DNA of 36,107 nt from NCBI GenBank assembly GCA_030065875.1, contig JASJCR010000051.1, positions 1 to 36,107 on the forward strand, given 5' to 3'. A model generated the notes under the pieces. The model did not search any database. It was not told the DNA's origin and was given only the letters and a program-made list of their open reading frames with translations. Positions 22,864 to 30,214 of this stretch are shown here, one piece after another. The stretch is from Ardenticatenaceae bacterium. GTDB taxonomy: Bacteria > Chloroflexota > Anaerolineae > Promineifilales > Promineifilaceae. A program made the position numbers and the translations under genes. How positions within the stretch are numbered: position 1 is the stretch's first letter; every line of letters starts with the position of its first letter.

Positions 22864-23613
22864 ATGAACGTATTGGGAATCGACGTTGGCGGCAGCGGCA
22901 TCAAAGGTGCGTTGGTAGACCTCGGAAAAGGGATTCTGGCCACCGAGCGTTTGCGCATTGAAACACCTTCTTCCTTTGGTATAGGTGATGTGGCCAAAAC
23001 AATTGGCAAAATCTCCCATCACTTTAACCATAAGGGGCCGGTGGGGGTTGGTTTTCCGGCCGTCGTTAAGCCGGATACCGGGATCGTGTTGACCCCACCC
23101 ACGGCGCACCATCATCCGGGTTGGGTCGGTAGATCGGCATCCCAGGCGTTTCAAAACGAGACAGGGGGATCGGTAACGGTCGTCAATGATGCCGACGCGG
23201 CCGGTCTGGCCGAAGCCCGGTACGGCGCAGGGAAAGGGGTGCGGGGCACCGTAGTGATCTTGACCCTGGGCACCGGGGTCGGATCCGGGCTGTTTTTCAA
23301 CGGTCAGCTAATTCCAAATACAGAGTTTGGCAAACTGTATCTCCAGGGGCATAAAGACGTGGCCGAGCTGTATATGGCCGGGCGAATTAAAGAGGAAAAA
23401 GGGCTCAAATGGAAAGAGTATGGTCCTCGGCTAAATGAATACTTACAGCATGTTGAATGGCTTTTTTCACCCGAATTGATCATCATTGGCGGTGGAATCA
23501 GCAAAAAATTCGAGAAATTTGGCCCTTATTTTGAACTTCGTACCAAAGTGGTGCCGGCCGTGCTGCAAAATGAGGCGGGTATAATCGGAGCGGCCGTGGC
23601 TGCTGCTGATTAG
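22864..23613 (+). CDS. ppgK: ROK-family polyphosphate glucokinase
   Basis: A 249-aa kinase. The phosphate-1 motif DVGGSGIKG (7-15), NDADAAGLAEARYGAGKG with catalytic Asp109, and LTLGTGVGSGLF (133-144) are all present; the C-terminal segment LIIIGGGISKKFEKFGPYFE and VPAVLQNEAGIIGAA matches polyphosphate glucokinases closely. These phosphorylate glucose with polyphosphate and often ATP. The ROK zinc motif is absent, as normal in this subgroup. Oddity: in the PNTEFGK block (151-157) the usual ELGH histidine is Lys157; Glu154 is kept. Only a weak ribosome binding site (GGGA) is seen. Confidence 0.85.
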   Translation: MNVLGIDVGGSGIKGALVDLGKGILATERLRIETPSSFGIGDVAKTIGKISHHFNHKGPVGVGFPAVVKPDTGIVLTPPTAHHHPGWVGRSASQAFQNETGGSVTVVNDADAAGLAEARYGAGKGVRGTVVILTLGTGVGSGLFFNGQLIPNTEFGKLYLQGHKDVAELYMAGRIKEEKGLKWKEYGPRLNEYLQHVEWLFSPELIIIGGGISKKFEKFGPYFELRTKVVPAVLQNEAGIIGAAVAAAD

Positions 23614-23721
23614 CAGTGGGTCATCCCGGCTCAAGCAAAAAAGAGCTAATCAGAAAGTGATTAAAATGGGTATACGAAATTAAACTTTTTCGGTATCATT
23701 CAACAGCAAAATTGTTTCTGG

Positions 23722-23751
23722 CAAGCGGGTCCGTGGACCCGCTTGTTTTAT
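23722..23751 (+). terminator. Strong hairpin with T-rich tail upstream of hslO
   Basis: CAAGCGGGTCC and GGACCCGCTTG form a perfect 11-bp stem separated by GT, followed by TTTTATT. It should terminate transcription from the ROK kinase gene. If hslO is transcribed from an earlier promoter (TATCAT near 23694), the hairpin would lie in its leader and act as an attenuator. Confidence 0.75.
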
Positions 23752-23779
23752 TGCCCGGAAAAATTAGGAGAATCACGCA

Positions 23780-24646
23780 ATGAATGATTACGTGTTAAGA
23801 ACAATATCTAAAGAAAGCAACATTCGGGCTCTCTTTGCCTTGACGACCAATTTAACGAGGGAAGCGGGCCAAAGACATCAAACGACCGGGGCGGCAACCC
23901 ATATTTTAGCCGACAGCTTAACCGGAGGGGCTTTGTTAGGGGCCCTGTTAAAAGTACGCCATCGCATGGCCATCAAAATTGAAGGGAACGGCCCCGCGCG
24001 AAAATCAGTTGTTGAGTCTGACAGCTATGGACACGTACGCGGGTATGTCGCTGTACCGGATTTGGCCGCGCAGGGTGTTACGTCACCATCCGAAGCGTTG
24101 GGAACCGCCGGTTTATTAACCGTATCAAAAGATCTAAAACTCAAAGAGCTGTATGAAGGGATTGTTCACCTGGAAACCAGCGAAATCGACCGGGATTTAA
24201 CTTATTATCTCAACCAATCGGAGCAGATTCCCTCCCATGTCTCACTGGGTGTAGCCGTTGATGACAACCACGAAGTCAAAATCGCCGGTGGTCTGCTCAT
24301 CCAATCGCTTCCACCATATGATGAAAGCGTGGTGGATCAATTTGCTGATCGGCTGCAGGAAATGCCGCCTCTGATCGATATGCTTGTTGAAGGAAATACG
24401 CCGGAAGATATAGCCGCTTTGCTCTATGGCGACGAGCCGTACGACATTTTGGAAAGCCGACCCCTTTCTTTTCGCTGTCACTGCAGCCGGGAGCGCAGCC
24501 GCAAGGCCCTCATGTTAATTGGGGCCGATGAGATTCAGCAGCTGCTGGATGACATGGGACAGGCGGTAATAGATTGTCATTTCTGTCATGATCGGTACGT
24601 CTTTTCCGCTGATGAGCTGGCCAATTTGGTCAAAGAACTGCAGTAA
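23780..24646 (+). CDS. hslO: Hsp33 redox-regulated chaperone
   Basis: A 288-aa Hsp33. The N-terminal chaperone core is followed by the zinc redox switch: C233-H-C235 (FRCHCS) and C266-x-x-C269 (DCHFCHDRY), the CxC...CxxC pattern that binds zinc when reduced and unfolds on oxidation. It holds unfolding proteins during oxidative or bleach stress, in the cytoplasm. The length is normal. A good AGGAG lies before the ATG. A terminator-like hairpin sits just upstream, so it is probably monocistronic. Confidence 0.95.
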   Translation: MNDYVLRTISKESNIRALFALTTNLTREAGQRHQTTGAATHILADSLTGGALLGALLKVRHRMAIKIEGNGPARKSVVESDSYGHVRGYVAVPDLAAQGVTSPSEALGTAGLLTVSKDLKLKELYEGIVHLETSEIDRDLTYYLNQSEQIPSHVSLGVAVDDNHEVKIAGGLLIQSLPPYDESVVDQFADRLQEMPPLIDMLVEGNTPEDIAALLYGDEPYDILESRPLSFRCHCSRERSRKALMLIGADEIQQLLDDMGQAVIDCHFCHDRYVFSADELANLVKELQ

Positions 24647-24651
24647 ATGAC

Positions 24652-24690
24652 GCCAGACCCCAGATTTTCCTGAGGAATTTGTGGTCTGGC
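24652..24690 (+). terminator. Hairpin after hslO
   Basis: GCCAGACC (24652-24659) pairs with GGTCTGGC (24683-24690), and the stem extends with mismatches through CCAGATT/AATTTGTGG. No T tract follows, so termination may be weak. The remaining ~200 bp to the gene at 24895 show nothing further I can identify. Confidence 0.35.
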
Positions 24691-24894
24691 ATCTGTGGAA
24701 ATTCTAAGAGCTTCGCCTGACACACACCTCTATATGTCGTTTTTTTGCCGCTTTGGCATTAAAATCCAGACGCTTTGCAATTTTGGGATTGCTGGATTCC
24801 GTTGATCCTCTTAATCAATTACTCCACATTGAGCATCGGAAAGTTTGTTCCACGACCCATCATAAATCAATAATCGCAAATCATTCGAGGTCTC

Positions 24895-25695
24895 ATGATT
24901 GATAACATTATTAAAGCTTTAATAGGACTACTGGTTGTCGTTGTTTTATTAGGAGGGGGTTTAATCAGCTGGATGCTTATAACCGACCGGCAAACGCTCG
25001 GTGAGGGAAGTGAAGCGGTGGCTGCTGCTCCCACTCTCACCACCGAACCAACCCAGGAAATTGTGGTTCCCGATGCTACCATCCCCGGCGACTCAACGAC
25101 CGAAAGTGGTGCCGCGCCGGCACCGGTGGTTGAACTTCTCCCCAGCAGCACGCCGATTCCTACGAGCACACCGGTTCCCGCAACCAATACCCCGGTTCCC
25201 ACCGAAACCCCGCCGGCGACCGCCACGCCGCTGCCGCCAACCGCAACCCGCATTCCGCCAACCGCACCTCCCCCTCCACCGGCCACCGCTACCCCTGTCC
25301 CTCCCTCCCCCACACCGCAGCCGCAAATTGGCATCAATGGTCTGATCGCTTCCAGCTTCTTTATCCAGGATCGGGCGGTGTTGGCGGTGAACCAAGAGGT
25401 ATGGTTTGAATTTACGGTTACGAATCAAGTCGGTGGCGAAGTACCTTACAACGCGTTGGGCGTTATGCCGAAAAAAGATGGGGTTGATCGCAAAGAGTGG
25501 TATCAGCAAAGCTATGGCGGAGCCAATTCCACCATTAAGCCCTCCGGTCTCAGCTGGGAAGATCGCATCAAACTCCCCGAAGCGGGCAATTATACGCTGC
25601 GCCTGGTGATTTGCTTTGACGGTATTGATGCCTGTCTTAACGGCAACGGCACCTTTCACACGCTGTCTCAGGAAATTCCGGTTACCATCAATTAA
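24895..25695 (+). CDS. Membrane-anchored protein with Pro/Thr linker and beta-sandwich domain
   Basis: A 266-aa protein. The N-terminal TM segment is at 9-28 (LIGLLVVVVLLGGGLISWML). Residues ~40-145 are a low-complexity linker (STPIPTSTPVPATNTPVPT and similar). The last ~120 residues are a beta-rich extracytoplasmic domain with two Cys (LVICFDGIDACLN) that could form a disulphide. The domain resembles CARDB-like Ig folds but I cannot assign it. The linker is read from Pro/Thr codons and does not show the 7-nt DNA period of the heptamer arrays. The ATG follows GAGG closely. The TAA stop begins a heptamer array. Confidence 0.75.
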   Translation: MIDNIIKALIGLLVVVVLLGGGLISWMLITDRQTLGEGSEAVAAAPTLTTEPTQEIVVPDATIPGDSTTESGAAPAPVVELLPSSTPIPTSTPVPATNTPVPTETPPATATPLPPTATRIPPTAPPPPPATATPVPPSPTPQPQIGINGLIASSFFIQDRAVLAVNQEVWFEFTVTNQVGGEVPYNALGVMPKKDGVDRKEWYQQSYGGANSTIKPSGLSWEDRIKLPEAGNYTLRLVICFDGIDACLNGNGTFHTLSQEIPVTIN

Positions 25696-25779
25696 GTCCT
25701 GAGTGCTAAGTCTAAAGTCCTGAGTTTGAGCAGCTCTACTTTTTACTCAGCACTCAGCACTCAGGACTTAGGACTCAGC
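25694..25779. repeat. Heptamer array, AGTCCTG type, second locus
   Basis: AAGTCCT, GAGTGCT, AAGTCTA, AAGTCCT, GAGT on the left; CACTCAG, CACTCAG, GACTTAG, GACTCAG on the right. The same dialect, with the same opposing halves, is at 5416-5529. It begins within the stop codon of the gene at 24895. Confidence 0.85.
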
Positions 25780-25791
25780 CCTTCTTCTGCC

Positions 25792-26100
25792 GTGTATTTC
25801 CTCTACGTCCTCTCCTGTGACGGCCGGGCGCTGTACACCGGCATTACCACCGATGTAGCGCGTCGCTTAAACGAGCACGCTGCCGGCCGGGGGGCCAAAG
25901 CGCTGCGAAAATGCCGGGAGCTAAAAATGGTATATCAGGTCGAAGTTGGGTCAAAAGGGGATGCGCTGCGGTTAGAATATCAATTTAAAAAGCTGTCTCG
26001 TCAAGAAAAACTGGCGGTTATTGCTCAAAAACCGCCAGTTTCTGCTTTATGTCAACTATTAGGGATTGTCATGACCCCCGATGGAGAGCATGATGATTAA
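25792..26100 (+). CDS. GIY-YIG endonuclease-domain protein (YhbQ/UPF0213 type)
   Basis: A 102-aa protein from GTG 25792. FLYVLSCDGRALYTGITTDV is the GIY-YIG signature (here YFLYVL ... YTGIT), followed by RRLNEHAAGRGAKALRKC with the conserved Arg residues, and EYQFKKLSRQEK. Small single-domain members are common; cellular role uncertain, perhaps DNA processing. An upstream TTG (25726) would add 22 residues, but these are encoded by the heptamer array, and the family normally starts right at the signature. The 3' end overlaps the convergent gene by 4 bp. Confidence 0.85.
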   Translation: MYFLYVLSCDGRALYTGITTDVARRLNEHAAGRGAKALRKCRELKMVYQVEVGSKGDALRLEYQFKKLSRQEKLAVIAQKPPVSALCQLLGIVMTPDGEHDD

Positions 26101-28529
26101 GGGGCATCGGCCGGCAAATCGCCATACGTTCTTTGCCGAACCGCCTCCACGTTAGCTAACCACTCGTCAATGCTTTCCGGGTTTTGCCAGAAGCGGCCGA
26201 TCGCCTCGAGCAGCAGCGACGCCACCACAGGTTCCGTATTCGCCCCGATCAGCTGGGTTAATACTTCCGCCTCTTCAACCATCTGCAACCCCTTTTCATA
26301 AACCGGCAGCAGGTCGCTGCGATCCACGTTGAGATTGCTCGGCAGTCGCTTGATATCCGAAATCAGGCTGGCCTGGGATGACTCACCGGCCGCAAAGATT
26401 AAATATTCACGAGCTTCTTCCGGATACTCCGTGTCGGTCACCATAAACGCCCCGTACATCGGCACGAGTTCACCTAAAGGCACACTCTCATCGATGATGG
26501 GAAAACGAATAAAATCGGTTACCGCCTTGGTTTCATCATCGATAAATTCGTAAAGCCATTCCCCATGGGCATACATCGCTGCTTCCCCAGATTCAAACAC
26601 GTCAATCACCCGACCATATTGAAGACGCGTTCCCGCTTCGTCAAAACAATCGTGCTCAAAAAGCTGCCCGTAATAATCAAAGACCTCGCGAACGCGTGGA
26701 TCGGTGTAGCTTACTTCACCACGCATCAGCTGCTCGTGAAATTCCGGGCCGTTGAGCCGCTGGTTAATGTGGGTAAACCAGAAACCCATCGGCGGTGGCC
26801 ATGATGCGGTAGCAGTGATGGCGAATGGAATGGTTCCCGCTTCTCGAAGGGTGTCACATGCAGCCAGGAGTTCGTCCCAGGTCGAGGGCGGTTCAACACC
26901 GGCCGCCTCCATCACGTCGGTGCGATAAAAAATCCCGTTCCACTGGATCGCCTGCGGTACAAAATACTGCCGGCCGTTGACGCTGGCCATCTCTTTGACG
27001 CTGGCCGGAAAAATCTCATCCCATCCCTGCTCTTCCCATAAGTCGGTGATATCGGCGATGATCCCCTCCTCAGCATACACGCGTAAGTTGCCCCCCAGCG
27101 CCGCATGATAAACATCCGGATGATTGCTGGCCCGCAGCTGAGTGTGAATTTGGCGATTGATAAAAGATTGATAGTAATTTGTCGTGTTAACCGCTGTGTC
27201 GAGCTGCGGGTAATCGGCTAAAAACGTCTCCCACTGCACTTTGTCCCACCGGCCGGCCGGCTGGCCACCGTAATGGGAACCTAAAACAAATTTTTGCACC
27301 GGGGCGGCCGCGGACTCATCCGCAGCTGGACCTTGAGCCTCTCCAAGCAGGGATCCTTGAACGGTATAGAGAAAAATGTCCGTACCAATCCGGCCGTCCC
27401 CAGCCTCGATTAAATAAAAATATGTGTCATCTTGATGAAAAAAGGCACCCTGGAAAAATGGATATCCGCCGACCATGTTGTCGCTGGTCAAAATGGGATT
27501 GTCTTCATAGCGTTCAAAGTTTAGACCGTCCTGGCTAATGGCCAGACCGGTTTTACTTCCACGCGCGCCCCCTTCATACAGCAATACCCAGCCGTCATCG
27601 GTCTGCACCAATTCCGGCCGGCCGAGCCAGCGCTCTTCCCAGTCGGCTTCCGGCTTCATGATCGGGTCGCTTTCAGCAAACGGCGCCTCGGTGGTAGCTG
27701 GGTCATCATACTTCTCCCAGGTGATCCCGTCGTCTGAAAAGGCCATCCCGATTTGTGAAGAGCCGCCTCGGGTTACTCCGGCGTAAACCATCACATACGC
27801 ATCGTCGACCGGCAGCACGTTGGCCCGCATCACCTGCATATCATCCCACTCTCCTTCACTGCCCGGTGAGAGAGCCGGCGCGTCATCGAAGACCCAGGGT
27901 CCGGTCGGCGTGCTGGCGGTAGCCCGGCCGATATAACCCGGCTGGCTGTTCGCCGTAAAGGTATGATAATAAAGTACCCACGTTCCGTCCGGATCGACAA
28001 ATCCGGTGAGAGCCAGGGCGCCGGTCCCCTCAAGCGGGACATCATCAATGGTGAAAAGCGGCTCTTCCACGGCGCGGGTCCAGCTCTGACCGTCAGTTGA
28101 AGTGTAGTAATAGGTAACGGTCGCTCCTGGCCAGGAATCAAAGAAATTTGAAAACAGGTGAAATTGGCCGTCATAAAATATGACCGCCCCACCGTTTAAA
28201 TATTTATTGCCGGCTTCGCGCTCGATTACCGGTGCATCGGAATACAGAGTTAAGGCGTTCTTGACGTCAACCGTCGTTGCAAAAGTTTCAAACTCGACTG
28301 CCGCCTCCGGTGTTTCGGTGGCTTTCGCTTCGGGGGTACTGGACGGTTCCGGGGTAGTGGTTGGGGGCACCGTCGCTGGAACGGCCGTCTCGGTTGGATC
28401 CGGAATGGTGGTTGGCTCGACCGTTGGGGCGGCGGCCGGCTCAGAAGTTGAAGGAGCTGGCTCGACCTCTACCGTCGAGGTGCAGGCAGCAAGCCACAGC
28501 ACAAGCAAAATTAATCCCCGTGTTTTCAT
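26097..28529 (-). CDS. Beta-propeller / ABC sugar-binding-protein fusion lipoprotein
   Basis: An 810-aa lipoprotein. The signal peptide ends in WLAAC (Cys16). Residues 17-80 are a Pro/Thr linker. Residues ~90-400 look like a five-bladed propeller of the GH43/GH32/GH130 type: repeated Asp-box-like turns (TSTDGQSW, FSDDGITWEKY, ISQDGLNFERY) and blade strands such as WVLYYHTF and WVLLYEGG. Residues ~410-810 are a complete extracellular solute-binding protein of the sugar type (YYQSFINRQIHTQ, NGIFYRTDVMEAAGVEPPST, VFESGEAAMYAHGEWLYEF). ATG 28529 is chosen for its AAGGAG and signal peptide. No permease or ATPase genes adjoin it. Propeller catalytic activity is unproven. Confidence 0.8.
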   Translation of the reverse strand: MKTRGLILLVLWLAACTSTVEVEPAPSTSEPAAAPTVEPTTIPDPTETAVPATVPPTTTPEPSSTPEAKATETPEAAVEFETFATTVDVKNALTLYSDAPVIEREAGNKYLNGGAVIFYDGQFHLFSNFFDSWPGATVTYYYTSTDGQSWTRAVEEPLFTIDDVPLEGTGALALTGFVDPDGTWVLYYHTFTANSQPGYIGRATASTPTGPWVFDDAPALSPGSEGEWDDMQVMRANVLPVDDAYVMVYAGVTRGGSSQIGMAFSDDGITWEKYDDPATTEAPFAESDPIMKPEADWEERWLGRPELVQTDDGWVLLYEGGARGSKTGLAISQDGLNFERYEDNPILTSDNMVGGYPFFQGAFFHQDDTYFYLIEAGDGRIGTDIFLYTVQGSLLGEAQGPAADESAAAPVQKFVLGSHYGGQPAGRWDKVQWETFLADYPQLDTAVNTTNYYQSFINRQIHTQLRASNHPDVYHAALGGNLRVYAEEGIIADITDLWEEQGWDEIFPASVKEMASVNGRQYFVPQAIQWNGIFYRTDVMEAAGVEPPSTWDELLAACDTLREAGTIPFAITATASWPPPMGFWFTHINQRLNGPEFHEQLMRGEVSYTDPRVREVFDYYGQLFEHDCFDEAGTRLQYGRVIDVFESGEAAMYAHGEWLYEFIDDETKAVTDFIRFPIIDESVPLGELVPMYGAFMVTDTEYPEEAREYLIFAAGESSQASLISDIKRLPSNLNVDRSDLLPVYEKGLQMVEEAEVLTQLIGANTEPVVASLLLEAIGRFWQNPESIDEWLANVEAVRQRTYGDLPADAP

Positions 28530-28650
28530 ACGCTTCTCCTTATTCGATTGGGTTGCTATGGTGAAAGGGTACGCCGTGTTGTGAATCAGGGTAATCGAAG
28601 GCGAATGGGGAGACAAGACCCATTTCTTGGTTGCTTTATGGGTCCAATTT

Positions 28651-28670
28651 GGTGACATTTAGGTGACATA
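28651..28670. promoter_or_regulatory. Direct repeat GGTGACAT upstream of the fusion lipoprotein gene
   Basis: GGTGACAT occurs twice (28651-28658 and 28662-28669), spaced 11 nt, one helical turn apart, about 120 bp upstream of the minus-strand ATG at 28529. MocR regulators such as PdxR are known to bind direct repeats, and a mocR-like gene is adjacent, so it is a candidate operator. This link is inference. Confidence 0.35.
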
Positions 28671-28685
28671 CAAGATAAATCAAGG

Positions 28686-30173
28686 TTATAAAATCACCGC
28701 AGCCAGACGTTTGATGTAGCCATCCATATCTTCCGGAGGGACGTTGGCAAAGCCAAAAACGAGGCCTTTCTGCAGCGGCCGGCCAAAATACTCTCCTGAT
28801 AGAGGCAGAACAGCCATCCCTAACTGGCGAGTGGCAGCGGCCGCCTGCGCCTCATCTATGTGATCCGCCAGATAAACGACGATGTGTAAACCACATTCTA
28901 AAGCACCCAGCGTGGCCGCCCCGGCCAGATGGCGAGTAATCGCCTCAACCAAGGCATCGCGACGCACCTTGTAATGTTGGCGCATGCGGCGGATATGGCG
29001 CACAAAGTGACCGTCTAGCATAAATTCGGCGGTCGCCTGCTGGATTAAAAGAGGGCTGGAAATCGACAGCGGGAGTTTGACACCGGTATAGACATCCACC
29101 AGGTCAGGGGGCAAAACCACATACCCCAACCGCAAATCCGGCAGCATGATCTTGCTAAATGAACCAAAATAAATCACCCGATCGTGTTGATCTAATCCCT
29201 GAAGTGCGGTTAAGGGAGGCCCGTCGTAGCGAAATTCACTGTCGTAATCGTCTTCAAAAATCCACAGGCTGTGACGACCGGCCCAATCGAGCAGCTGCTG
29301 CCGCCGCGGCAAACTCATCGTTACCCCCAGCGGGTATTGGTGAGACGGGGTCACATAAGCGAGGCGGGCCTCAGGGGCCTGTTTGATCGCGGCCGGTACG
29401 TCTAGGCCGTGTTGATCAACCGGAACAGGCACCAGATCTACGCCGCGATAGCGCAGGAGCCCGGAAACGTTGATGTAGCCTGGCTCCTCCATCCACACCT
29501 GATCCCTGGGGCTTAACAAAGCCAGGGAGGCGATATGCATACCGGTAATTGAGCCGGGGACGACATCAATTTGCTCGGGGGTACAGTGCAGCCCCCTCGC
29601 CGAAACCAAATAGCTGGCAATCGCCTCTCGCAGCGGCCGGATGCCGTTGACGCCCAATTGTGGCTCACCAACATGCTGAATGCGCCGTTGACAGCGGTTA
29701 ACGATGCGATTCCAAATTTTAAAGGGGAAAGCGCGGTAATCGGGCACGCCAACTGCAAAGGCGTTCCCCAACAAACCGGACGGTTGACGGACCTGCTGGC
29801 CATACGGTTCAAGCGCCCGGCCGATCACCGAAATCGGCCGGTCTCTCTCGCTCTGACTTGAAAGAGTCTGGGGGGAGGGCGCTGACCGCAGCGGCTGAGG
29901 GATCACAAACGTCCCGCGCCCTACAATCGCCTCTAAATACCCCTCGGCGATAAGCTGGTCAAACGCATTGCGCAGCGTGTTGCGCGACACGTCCCAAATC
30001 GAAGCCAGATCGCGGGTGGACGGAAGCTTGGTCCCGGCCGCCAATCGCCCATCGACAATCGCCCCCCGCACTCCCCGGTAGATTTGCCGGTATAAGGGAA
30101 TATTTGAGGCTGGATCCAATGCGACCAGCGAAAGATACAGGGTATTTGGCAAGCGGCGAGGAGAATGAGTCAT
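28686..30173 (-). CDS. MocR-family regulator (GntR HTH fused to aminotransferase)
   Basis: A 495-aa MocR/PdxR-type protein. The N-terminal GntR winged helix covers residues ~22-92 (PLYRQIYRGVRGAIVDGRL, LPSTRDLASIWDVSRNTLRN). The C-terminal fold-type-I aminotransferase domain has EDDYDSEFRYDG and SFSKIMLPDLRLGY with the PLP Lys341. Such proteins sense PLP or an amino-compound and regulate pyridoxal, GABA or taurine genes. The target here is unknown; the neighbouring fusion lipoprotein is a candidate. The ATG lies directly against the T tract of an upstream hairpin, leaving no room for a ribosome binding site. Confidence 0.9.
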   Translation of the reverse strand: MTHSPRRLPNTLYLSLVALDPASNIPLYRQIYRGVRGAIVDGRLAAGTKLPSTRDLASIWDVSRNTLRNAFDQLIAEGYLEAIVGRGTFVIPQPLRSAPSPQTLSSQSERDRPISVIGRALEPYGQQVRQPSGLLGNAFAVGVPDYRAFPFKIWNRIVNRCQRRIQHVGEPQLGVNGIRPLREAIASYLVSARGLHCTPEQIDVVPGSITGMHIASLALLSPRDQVWMEEPGYINVSGLLRYRGVDLVPVPVDQHGLDVPAAIKQAPEARLAYVTPSHQYPLGVTMSLPRRQQLLDWAGRHSLWIFEDDYDSEFRYDGPPLTALQGLDQHDRVIYFGSFSKIMLPDLRLGYVVLPPDLVDVYTGVKLPLSISSPLLIQQATAEFMLDGHFVRHIRRMRQHYKVRRDALVEAITRHLAGAATLGALECGLHIVVYLADHIDEAQAAAATRQLGMAVLPLSGEYFGRPLQKGLVFGFANVPPEDMDGYIKRLAAVIL

Positions 30174-30206
30174 AAAAAAAGTTGAACTTCTTTCCAGAAG
30201 TTCAAC
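30174..30206 (-). terminator. Perfect hairpin plus T7 between the ABC operon and mocR
   Basis: On the minus strand GTTGAACTTCT-GGAA-AGAAGTTCAAC (11-bp perfect stem, GGAA tetraloop, 30181-30206) is followed by seven T (30180-30174). It is a model intrinsic terminator for the exporter operon. The T tract ends at the mocR ATG, so it doubles as the mocR 5' region and could also be an operator dyad. Confidence 0.88.
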
Positions 30207-30214
30207 TTCTATAT

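Noticed and set aside
25021..25330. Pro/Thr linker considered as another heptamer array
   Set aside because: The DNA does not keep a 7-nt period; it is ordinary codon-level low complexity, as in many secreted proteins.
25726..25791. N-terminal extension of the GIY-YIG protein
   Set aside because: These codons are made by the heptamer array and precede the point where the family normally begins.
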